Shown one piece after another: positions 22,701 through 34,700 of a stretch of DNA of 64,000 nucleotides (position 1 is the first letter of the stretch; the number at the start of each line of letters is the position of its first letter). Source of the stretch: Rhinopomastus cyanomelas (Eukaryota; Chordata; Aves; Bucerotiformes; Rhinopomastidae); NCBI GenBank assembly GCA_013400115.1, contig VXBP01009366.1:186001-250000 (forward strand), written 5' to 3'. The notes beneath the pieces are model-generated. The model searched no databases. It worked only from the letters and a program-made list of their open reading frames with translations, and was not told the DNA's origin. Both the position numbers and the translations under genes were made by a program.

Positions 22701-25700
22701 GGTGACAGGAGTGGGGATGCAGAGGGTGTGACTTGCTGTCCGCATCAAAAAGCGTCTGGGTCATCCTGCCTCCCCTCATTTGTGTAACACAGAGAGTCTG
22801 ACTGCTCTGGGTCAGTGTCTGTCTCCAGATCTAGTACTGCGTGCTCAGGGAGAGATTCTGCAGAGCCCCTGTTTATGGCTGGGTGCACAGTGCTCCGGGG
22901 AGATCCCTGAGGACTCAGCCCTCTCCCCATCTGCTACAGGCACAGGACACGATGTGGCTTTGCCTACAAGGCGTTTCAGACCTCGGAAATGCATGTGGCC
23001 TCTGTATTTACACAGACACGTAAACAAACGCAGCATTCGAGTTGTGTCCTGAAATGCTATTTCCACCCTCCAGTGGTTACAGCGGAAGCAAAGCGGCTCT
23101 TGCTTGTCTTCACGTTGTTCTGAGTTTCCTTTGCAACAGGATCACATCAGCTTTCTGCCTGGAGCTGCTGTTGTGCTGGGAGTCTGCAGGTGCAGATGGG
23201 CTTCGCACACTCCTCTGTTGACCTCACGCAATGGCTTTCTTGGAAGTCTCAGCTGAAGTGCATTTTGAAGCACAAAATGTATTGAGCTGGCAGTACTTAT
23301 GGTTGGCCTTGATGATCTTAAGGGTCTTTCCCAACCAAAGAGATTCTGTGACTCTTGAAAAGAGAATGCTGATCATATTTACCCATAGAGCCACTTCTAC
23401 CCTGCCTAGGCTAAGTCCCTGCGCTGAGCTCCTCATATTCCTCAAACATCTCCTTTTGTTCATACCTAACCCCGTCCCTTGCTGTAGCATCAGGGTGTGA
23501 GCACAAAAGCCAGGTCTCTACCTCCAGCCAGCTGCAAATTCCAGTTATTTGAGTTCATTCTTACTCAGATTAATCGTAAAGTACATCCTTTAGCAACCCA
23601 GACCAATGTTCAGCCTAGGAGTCTAATGACAAAGCCCAGAAGCTGTCTCATGTAACCTCAGTGGTGTGGGTGGCCTTCCTCTGATAGTCAGCAAACATGT
23701 CCACGCTGCTCAGGACTGCCAGAGCCTGTCAGGCAGTAAAGGTTTGGATGTGCCCAGTGAGCCCTTTCTCCAGTGCAGTGACACTAACTGAAGCCCATTC
23801 ACAGCAACTGGCCACAAGAGCTGGAGAGTGGATGAGTCTGTCTTCCCTGAGGCAGGTGTAGCAGTGGGACCACTCTTGCAAACACAGGGCCACATCCTCA
23901 TTCACAGCATGGCCCTGCCCATGGGTCAATCACCATTCAGTTCAGTTTACTTACAGTGATTATCAGTGTGACCTGGAAACAATTCTGTAGTCCTCTTGTG
24001 TGGATCCTCCTCCTCAGGACTCATGTCTTCTGTCTCCCATTGGTTAGACATCTTGAAGAGGCTGCTGCAGCTTCCATAGGCACAGCACTGGTAGGCGTGA
24101 GGGACCTCCAGGACTCTGCAAAGGAGGGAAACAGAACTTTTAGGCCAGTCCTCCCCATGATCTGACTCTCCATCGCTTTGGACTTCTTGCTTAATTTCCA
24201 CATGTCAAGACCCAGTCAGGTGATGGTTACACTGGAGCAGGACTTCATTAAAATGAAGGACTCCTTGTAGGACAGAGTGTGGACACAAGTCACTCTGTGG
24301 TAACTACCCCACTTATGGGGCTTAAGACCTTGTCAATAGGATGTTGTCAAACACCAGGTTTGGAAACTGCACTGAAGTTCCCGGACAAGTCCTGAACACC
24401 GTTCTGCAGGTCTCCCCAGGCTCCCTGTCCCGTGCCTCCTGACAAGTTGCCACGTAGATGCAAAGTCTTCAGTTTTTACCCCAAGGCCATTGTTTGCTAG
24501 GCATCCCTTCCTTTGGTCAAGGTAAGAAGCTTCCTTAGAACTTCATCAAGTGCAAGGTAGCCCTTACTTGTTGCTTGAGGTGAGAGAGGCCCCTCCAAAC
24601 CCCAGTTCCATGAGCATGGCTCAGCCCTGCCAGCTCAGGCAAGGGAATCACAGGTCTCTCAAGTGCAGCAAGCCAAGTAACCTGCTGCTGATTTCCACTT
24701 GGGAATAGAATTGCTCATTGCTAATTAGAGTATGAATTACAATGTTAATTAAACAGCAACTGAACATCATCTGGACAAAATACCTGGCACTCAGTCAGCA
24801 GCTGCATTTTCTTCAAAGACAGCAAACTCCTGCTTGTTTGCTGGAAGTCAGGAAGACTGCTGATGAAGGCAAAGGAACCTCAGGTTTTCCAGACAATTAA
24901 GGTCTTCTGACAAGATCAGTAAATATGGTGAAATTCTATATTCTAAAAATATGCTTTTGTTTTAAGTTCCCAAACATTTCTGGCCGAGCCCTGGGAGGCT
25001 GTGCAGGCTCTGTATACAAGCTGGCTTCCTGTTGTAAGCTCCAAATGAAATCCTATTACTGGAAGGTGGCAGGCAGGCACAGATCCTGCCAGGATGGCTA
25101 AGAACAGCTTTCAGATGATTCCTCTAGATGCATGCCCCAAGAATAAGGTTAATGGCAGCACCCTGATGTTTAGGAACTGTTGATGGGCCCAGGCAGCTCA
25201 GTGGAACACTCCTGCAGAGCTGGGCTCTCTGGTTTAAATACAAATCAGCTTCACAGGTGTCAGTGGAATCAGTTCAGAGGAATCAGTTCCTAGAAATGCT
25301 GAACTTGACTCAATCTGCACCAGGGACTTCCATATTGAGTGTGGAAGCTCCTGGGATCCCCTGCCATTGATACTGGTCATGCAGCAGATCCCAGCTATGC
25401 TGAGTCAAAAGAGTCTGAAGAGAAAGCCCTGCAGGCACTGCTGCCTGAGGCAGGCCAAAGTGAGCTCCACATTTTCATTGGACCTGAGCTAGTAAGCCCA
25501 GTGCTGGTGCAGTGGTCTGTGACCCCAGCAGCAGGTGTCTAAAGCTCCAGTGTTGGGAACCCATACTAGATGAGTGGGAGCATCAGCTCATGCATCCTTG
25601 GCTCCAAGAAACTACTTGAGAGACTCAAGAAAAAGATGGCTTCACCTTGGAGGAATCCGAGTTATCTAGACCAAGGGCACCTCAGCTTGAGAGCAAGTGC

Positions 25701-28700
25701 CATGTTGGTCAAGAAAGGCAGAGTCTGCAGTGGGGCACCGTGCTCTGAGCCTTTTGCATCCTCATCTTGCTCAGTTTGACCCCTTCAGGCTCCTCATTAA
25801 TCTATAGCAGACAAAACGTGGCCACACAGAGTTTACTGAAGGAAAGCTGGATGTCATTAGCTAGGACTGGCTTCTGGAAATGTTTTCCATTGAGAGGAGC
25901 CCTGAGCTGGGCCCACTCCATACTTTCCACTTCTGTGTCTGTGTTTTTGGGGTGGGGACAGTGGACCTGGCAGTACATTGCCGCTCTCCTGTGGAAGACT
26001 TTAAAACACGAGACACGTTAGCAGCAGATGAAGCTTCCTCAACCTATCGGCTTGAAAAGAGGAAAGCATGAGATAAGCAGGGAGAGCAGGAGGCTGACAA
26101 GCACATAGAGGCTGTGCTGAGTACCTCATTTTGGGGAAGCTCTCCTTGGTGAAGGGCTCAGAGAGAGCTGGATTGCCTTGAAGCTTCAGATGGGTCAGTC
26201 CACCCAAACCATCCAGAGGCAGCGTCACCAGCCGGTTATCCGTCAAGTCTCTGATGAAGGAAAACAGAGGGAGAACACAATCAGGGTTTTGCTGCTACTG
26301 GTATCTCAGGCAAGCAGAGGCTTAAAGAACCCTGCTGCCTGCCTTGATTGCTCCCTCAAATGTGATGTTGAAATGGGACAGGGTGTTCCATGGGGACTAG
26401 GATCCTCTGTAGATAACTGGATTGATACAACAATCCTTAGGGAAAATTGGGGGGTAGAGTTAATACCCACTGAAAGATCCAGGTGATGTCTACCTCCCTG
26501 TGCAGATATCTGCCCCATGCATCTCTTCTCTCACCACTTCCACCACAATAGATTAGGTATGACTGCAGCTCCCAGCCCATAAAATACCCGAGAGTTTTAG
26601 TGAGTGGGCTGAGGACTGGGAGTCCCTCCAGAGCCAGCAAAGATGGTCTGCTTTGTTCCGTCATGCTGATTTTTCAGAGGCATCTAAGGAGGTATGAAAG
26701 CATCGGAAAGTGGAGGTTTGAGTGTTGAGAGTGAGAGCATCTTGAAGATGGTGCCTTCTGTGGCAGGCACCTCAGCACTGCAGACTTTCTGACATCTACA
26801 TGCCAGGTGTCCTGGTAGATTGGGAAGTCAGTCTGAGGTCCCGAGATACCTGCTGTCCAAGGTGCACTGTGAAAGAAATACCACTGCAACTTACAGCTTG
26901 GTGAGTGAGTGCAGCGTCACAAAGGCTTCGGGGTGAATAGACTGGATGTAGTTCCAGCTGAGGTCTCTGCAAAGCAAGGAAAGGCCTGTAAGAGGGCTGC
27001 AGAGCCGGGTAGTGAGGCTGTTTACACTGACCTGGTATCTGTAGCTTGGTTGGCAGAAAGCTCTGTCTCGCTGCAGCCACCTGGAGACAGGAATGTTTGG
27101 GCCTATATATGGATGGCTTCTAACAGACAACATGATCGTTTGCCTTGTAGGTGCTCCTCCACTGAGACCAAAGGGAAAGGTCCCTTTTTGGTTTGATTTC
27201 TGTAAATTTGAGGATTTCATGCTAACATGCTAAACCTCAGAACAGTAGGCAGGCTACATCTTGGTGCCAGAGCATCCCTGATGTGGTGACAGTGCTAGGT
27301 GCCTAGGCAAGAGCAGGGTCAGGGGCTGTGTGGAAGGCAAACCAAAGCCATTTTGGAGTGTCTCCTCTTATGTACAGTTGTCTTGGGCTCACCAAGGCTC
27401 CTCAGTAAGTTCTACTTCCACTGGAGCTGGGGAGCTCAATTGTCTCTTTCATCAGCAGAGAGGAGCCGGGAAGCAAGTCTTCTCCTAAGGCTGACTACAT
27501 AAGTGATCTCCCACCATATATCATCATCTCTCCAGCTCTGAAGAGAGCCAGCGGTGCCTGCCCAGATGTGTGGCACCGTAGAAGGCTGAATCTGGGTGGG
27601 ATGAAGCTTTCCCACAGGAATCCAGAACATACCCAAAGGGAAATGATAGAACGCGCACGCTCAGCCGGACGTTTGTGCGACAGCAGCATGGCAGCAGCAC
27701 CCTCATGTTCGCTTCCTCGTCTGTAGCGGTACAAGTGCTCCATACGTGAGTGTTCCCATGGAGCTCTAAACACGGTGCACATGACACTCGTGGGATCTCT
27801 AGGAATGCTGCCCTATTAAATGACACTCAAATTGCTGCACCATGGGAAACAGCTTTTACCCGATCCAGTTCACTTCCTAACAGAATATTAAATAAGGACC
27901 AATGGTGCCCTGAGGGCTCTTCCCATAGGTCACAGAAAGAATCACGCCCTGCAAAGCCTTGCTAGCTTCTCAAAGGTGCCAAGCGCTTAAGCAGGCTCTC
28001 TGCTGCCAGGTCCCTGTGTGTGTGATGTGTACATGTCTGAGGGTGCTTAATCCACCCAGGATTTGCTTCTGACTTGTGGGGGGACTTCCAAATACAGTGG
28101 GATGTTCTGCATGCATTTTCCAGGTGCATTCCAGGTGGCCCCAGATTGCACAAGAGCTCATACACACCATGGGGAATCTCTGCTCTGGGCCTGTGTCTGC
28201 ACGGGCATTTGTGGGGCACCTGTCCATCACTGTGTGGTGCAACACAGGAGTTGCAGCAGCATGTAGTTAGATACTGATGTGGTGCTGAAGGACTTGATTT
28301 AGTGGTGTCCTGGCAGTGCTGGGTCGATGGTTGGACTTGATGACACTAAAGGTCTCTTCCAACCAAAACGATTGTGTGATTCTATTAGAGCATGTGGTGT
28401 GGAGTGTCCCCAGGTATGGGCAGCAAGGAGTGGGTTTATATACAGGAGGGAAGCAGGGGGTGTGTTTGTGTCCTACTCTTCTGTAAGGAGAAGTGGAAGA
28501 GGGACTTCACAGCAGAACTTCCCAAGAGAGAGAGTGGGGCTGGCTGGAAGCTCATGGTTTCCCTTCCACTGGCAAAAAAGCCCTGTCGATCCCCCAGCTA
28601 GACAGTACTCACATGGAGCGCAGGGCCATCAGCTGCACAAAGGTGTCTGCTCTGATTTCATGGATCCTGTTGTGCTGGAGACCTCTGAAAGAAAAAGAAA

Positions 28701-31700
28701 CTGCTGAGGGCCACGGTCGTGCTTGGGAGGAGTTTCTGTCCCATGCCAGCCAAAGAAAACTGTAACAGTGGAAGTTGTTATTTAAACTTGAGAGATTTAC
28801 TCTATAAGTGTCTCCTTTTGACACTACTGTGGCACAGTAAAGTGCAACCAATGTGCCCTGGTTCCCTGCTCTGCTCCACCCTAAGCCTACAGACTGCTTT
28901 GTCCAGAGCAAAAACCAAGCTCAAGACCTTGGAGCCAGTGGGTCAGCAAAGAGCTCTGTGTGACTCTGCAGGAGGACCACATGGTACTGCCCTTTGCCTT
29001 GGTGGTGATGGAGGGGGTTTGAGGGTTGAAGGCAACTCAGCTTTTCATGCAGAACCCACCATCCTCATCCTGCACATCTATTTTCAAAAAGCACCTCAGC
29101 CTCTGCACATCTCCCTTCCAGAAGCCTTCTTCACTCCCTGGGTAGGGGAGAGAGCAGGGTAAGAGCTCACATGGTGTTTACTGACTGAACACTCCCCACG
29201 CCCCCAAGAGACAACTAGAACTGATCAAGCATCCAGACTGTGGAAAGCATCCACAGTTTATCAGTTTTCTTCTCCCTAGTGTGGAACAATGGCAAAGATT
29301 TTTTACAGTTGTCTGCAAAATCTCTGTTGTGAATCCCCAGATCTGTGAGGGTCACAGAGCGCTGGAACAGACTCCCCAGGGAGGTTGTGGAGTCTCCTTC
29401 TCTGGGGACTTTCAAGGCCCGCCTGGATGCGTTCCTCTGTGATCTGTGTTAGATAGTTTTGTCCTGCTCTGGCAGGGGGGTTGGACTCGATGATCTCTTG
29501 GGTCCCTTCCAACCCCTAACATCCTATGATCCTATGATCCTATGATGATCTGCAGAAAGGGTGTCTCCATGTGTGACCTTCTGCAAGAGGAGAGAGCCAC
29601 TGGCTAGTACTCTATCTACTGTTCCCTGGGGTAACTAACCTGCTTCAGACTAAAAAAAAACTCTTGACTCATCTCTCCTGCATGGCTCTAGTGTTCCAGC
29701 TGGTATTTGGCCACATGTTCATGTTTCAGAGAAAGGGGCTCAAGGATCTTCTGTCTGCTCTACTGCAGGTTTCTTGATGCCCCATGTAGCCAAGTTATAG
29801 TTTTAGGGAAGGGCCATGGGAAGCTCAGTGCATATATGTGGAGGTCCCAGGCAGAGGTGCACTGAGTGGGGAAGGTGGAGCTTGAGGAGAAGAAGAGGTA
29901 CTGGAGCAAGGTAGTGAAAAATAATTCAAAGATGTTTAGCTGCGAGGGACCACCTGTATATGGCAGGTAAAAACTTGCCTCTTGGCAGTTAGAGCAACTG
30001 GCACACATAGGCTGTTTTTGTGCCAGGCTGTCCCACCAACAGACTTGTTTCCAACTATTTCCCAGCAGGAATGCTGGTGCCTGATGGGGGAGGGACGTGC
30101 AGGAGGATCAAATTGGGCTTAAGGGACCAAATACTAATTTTCTAAGAAAATATTAATTTAAGGCATGGTCTGTGTGACTCAAGTAGTTTGAAAGGGATTT
30201 ACTGTGCTTTTGAATTAATTAAAAGTCTGAATTTGGTGTTAATAAAATAGTGGAAAAAGAACAGGCTGCCCAGGGGGGTTGAGGAGTCTCCTTCTCTGGA
30301 GAGGTTTAAGACCCGCCTGGATGTGTTCCTATGTGACTTGGTCTAGGTGATCCTGCTCTGGCAAGGGGGGATTGGACTAGATGANAATGTAGACACAGTG
30401 TGTAGAATGACAGGTTTGGAATTCTGACAGTTTGTCCTGGTGATAATGTCTTTCCTATTTTTTAAAACCTTTTCCTGGGTACTCTAGATAAAAATGCATT
30501 CAGCTCTAGCTTTGTCCTCAGAACTCCTGAAGAGGCAGCAAGGTCTGTTTAACTCTCATTTGAATGTAATTTCACAGGGTGTCCTCATGGCCAATTTTAC
30601 TACGGCAGGATGAAAAGATCTGGCCATCCAGCCTGTCCCCTGCGAAGAGCAGGGACAACCTCTCCAGTATATTTTTGAGGGGATGCTGCTTTCCTTCCAG
30701 GGTTTTTTCTCAAAAGTGTTCCAAGAAATTACTTTAGGTTTGATGTGCAGGGTCAGATCTTCAGACACACAAATAACTACCTCTGGCTCAGAGCAACAGA
30801 GGTGCCTTCTGGGGCTCAGAGGAGACCAATTCAATCACTACGTTTGAAGAAAGCTTCAGTCTTCTTTATGGAGGGGTTAGTCCTAAGCAGTGTGGATAAG
30901 AGCTGCTTTGTGCTCACGGCATGGGACACCCTCCTCGAAGAAGACAACATCTATAGTAGAGACAAATTCCATCTCATAGCTCATACTGGCACTTGAGTTA
31001 GTGAAGTAAAAGTCAGGGCTGTCTTGAGCTACTTGTGTTTGCTGTAGCTGTGACTGAAAAGACCCAAGTGAATTCAGCTTCCACATGCAGGGGATGTATT
31101 TATATTCTCTATTTGCACAGGGCCAAAATGCAGATCTCTGGTCCACTTGTAGCCCAAGCAGTGAGTTATAACACTCAGCTTTCCCAGTGCTTGCTGAAAG
31201 CTGAATTTTGTGTTTGGGAGCTGCCTCTGTCCCTGAAATCAGCTCCTGTCCCCAGGACACGGTGTAGTTGTGGGCATGTCATTACTCACAGCTCCTCCAG
31301 CCGCTGACACCGGTGGAAACTGGGCAGATCTTCAATTTGGTTGTGTGACAGATCTCTGCAGGGAAGGACCAGCACAGAAACATTAGGAGAGGAAAAGTGA
31401 GTGCCACAAGCCCCACCTTGGAGACCAGATATTGCCAGAGAGAGAGGTGACCTCCCTTCCACTTTGCACAGCTGCAGAGAGCAGTAACCCCAGGCAAAGG
31501 GATCTCTGCCCAACACACACCTGACCCTTGCTCGGAGTGTCTTTGTACAAGGCAAAGATTGCTCTGTGGCTCTCTGGCTCATCCAGCCCCAGCCCAGCTC
31601 CCTCCAGAACAAGCTGCAGACTCTTGTTTCTACAGCTGGGGTGGGCTTTTCCTCCCCAGCCCCAAGTCAGCTGTGAAATGCATCCATGCCAACTTCTCCC

Positions 31701-34700
31701 ATGCACAACCTTGCTTGTCTGTGGGCAAAGCAGGGAGGTGTTGGTGCCAGAACTTCTGTCCCACTGTGGATGGAGAGCTCACAAAAGCTGCAGATGTGTT
31801 TGCAGGACCTAGGGAATTTTTGGCCACAGTCTTGCCCCTTCCTGGTACAGCAAACCCAACTGCCCGTTGCGCGCTCTCCATTCCAGGAGAGCTTCTCTAA
31901 GCTCCTCCCCAGGCTTAGTGAAGAGGTTGTGGCACAGGTAGGGATTTGGTACAAGACATTATAGACTCTGAAAAATCCCTGGTCCCAGCTTCTGAGTGCT
32001 GCTGCTTGAAAGTGATTCCTAGCAAACTCTACTTCCCACTACTTCATAGTGGCATAAAATCATAGAGTCAATTAGTTTGGAAAAGACTGTAAGATCACTG
32101 CATCCAACCATGAACCTGACTGTTCCAAGGTCATCGCTAAACCCTGTCCCTGAGCTCCAGATCTCCACAGCCAGGGATGGTGATTCAACCCCTTCCCTGG
32201 GCAGCCTCTGCCAATGGCTGAGGAAGAACTTTCTCACCTAAACTTCCCCTGGGGCAGCTTGAGGCCATTTCCTCTCGTTCTTTCTCTTGTTCCTTGTGAG
32301 AAGAGACCAATCTCCACTTCTCCAACATCCTGTCAGACAGTTGCACACAGCAGTAAGGGCTCCCTTCAGCATCCTATTCCTCAGACCAACCACCCCCAGC
32401 TCCCTGAACAGCACCTCATCATACCTCTTCTCCAGACTCTTCACCAACCTTGTTGCCCTTCTTTGGACTCACTCCAGCCCTTCAGGAGTGTCCAAGGCAG
32501 AGTGACTTAGTAGTCAGAAGAAAACCTCTCACGGCACAGCCTGAGGTGGATTTATTAAACCTGAAATGGGCTGGGTGAGGAGTAATGCTGGAAATTGGCT
32601 TTTCCCCCACTAACAGCTGCGGGAGCTGTGGCTGTTCAAGGGAAATTTGCCCTGGGGTAAAGTTTTCTCTGTGGCCTCTGCGCTGACTTTCCAAACGTAG
32701 TTTCCATCTTTCTGCCAATAAGCTGCTGCTAAAACATTTCAATTATTTGTTTCTTTGCCAGCCCCCTTTCTACCAGTTTTCCATGGCAGGGAGGAGGAAG
32801 GAGGATAAAACAAGCAAATGCTTGGCTCTGGGGGCTGTCACCCAGTATGGAGAAAGAGCTGTAGCACCGGTCACTTTCCTCTGGTCCCTGTGTCAATCCA
32901 TTGGGTTGGCAGGGTGGTGCCCTAGACAGTGATGGGGAGAGAATGCATCTCCAAGAGTTCTGTTTTTTCTACACTGAGGGCAGCCAGATACAGCCCCTCT
33001 ATGTAGCAGCAGAGCAACCTCAGTCACTGTGAGTGTTGTGGATGCATCAGGATAAAGGTACTGGTGGCATCAAGGGACTCTAGCTCTGCTCAGAGAAACT
33101 TCAGCTATTTCTACTTGAGAGGAAATAAAACCCTGTGCCCTGTGACACCAAAGCTCTGGACAAAAGCAGCAGGATGTTGTCAGGTTGATGCCAAGCACAA
33201 ACTTGGCCAGGCTGCCCTGCATGGATGTGCTGAGCTCAGTGTCCATTGCCCACACACCGCTTCAGGTCCCCGTGGTGGGCCCTACAGTCCTGTGCAAGAC
33301 CTCTGGAGAAAATCCACAGTATGATGTGAGCAGTTATCTCTATTCAGAGATGTCACAGTCATAATGTCAACCTGACAAACTATTCTTGCCTGGAGAATAA
33401 CTCTTATGAGGAAAGACTGAAACAGCTGGGGCTGTTTAGTTTGAGGAAGAGGAGGCTGAGACGAGACCTCATCACTCTATACAACTACCTGAAAGGATGT
33501 TGTGAAGAGGTTGGTGCTGGTGTCTTCTCACGAGCAATTAGTGATAGAACAAGAGGGAATGGGTTCAAGCTACAACAGGATGGGTTTAGACTTGATATTA
33601 GGAAAACGTTTTTCATGGAGAGGGTGGTCAGGCAGTGGAATGGGCTGCCCAGGGAGGTGGTTGAGTTGCCATCCCTGGATGTGTTTAAAGATCATTTGAT
33701 GAGGTGTTGAGGGATATGGATTAGAGGTGAGCTTGTAAGGTAGGGTAGATGGTTGGACTCGATGATTCCAGGGGTCTTTTCCAACCAGAGTGATTCTGTG
33801 ATATTCTATGAACTACTAAGTGGATGGCAAAGTGGGAGAAAGAAGCAAGAACCATTAATTCTGCAAAATCAACACATTTCAAAAGCAAGAGAGATGTAAA
33901 CACACACAAATGTTGGCCCACATGCCCTCCCTCCAGACTCTGAAGACAATACAATACCAGCAAAGTTAACTGAAAGAGGAACAAGGAACAAGGTGGGGTG
34001 TCCCAATAAAACTCTCTCACAATGATGGGGCAGGCATGATGAACAAGCTCTGCTTGTTCAGATTTACAGTCTGATAACTTGCAAACATAAACAGACTGCT
34101 TGGGACCTTAAAGCCTGGGCCATTTCAAAGGCTGAACTTTGGTGGCGAGATGTCCACTGAATTTGTCCAGATGTCTAAAGATGAGAGATCTTCCCTACAG
34201 GGTCAGCTGGAGTCACAATGCTGTGATCTGCTAATTTACAAATAGTAGGTTTTTAAATGTTTTTCTCTTATTTCCATTTTCTGTGATCAAGAATTCACCC
34301 CTGTTGCTTTCCTGGAACAAACTTGTTTGCATTTTCAGCTTGCTTGTATAAAGACTGATGAGAGGCAAGGCTTCCGCTTGCCTCAAGGCTGCAAACTTGT
34401 ATAAATCTGGCTCATGACTCATTTCCTGAGGACGTCTTAGACAGCAGACAAGGTTGGGGATCTGAGGAATGAGGGCTGTGATTCCTGAGAAGATGCAGGA
34501 GTCTGTCTGAGAGACCAAGTGAATGCAGGACCAAGTCAAAGAAAAAAGCACTTCACCCCACTCAGGAGAATCCGGTGCTTTTCCTAGCAGGTAGAGACAG
34601 AGCGACCTAGAGACTCAGCAAACCCCTGACCTGCCACGGCTGCACGCTGTGAGGGGCTGTGCCCATGTGGCCTTGCAGGTCTCCATCAGACCAGTCTTCT

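Larger units (their letters stand above)
28685..31289 (-). other. LGR6 intron with two CR1 3' ends and one N
   Basis: This 2.6 kb intron holds CR1 fragments at 29345-29546 and 30259-30384, the second ending at a single undetermined base (30385). AT-rich sequence lies at 30130-30250. No exon was recognised. Confidence 0.8.
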
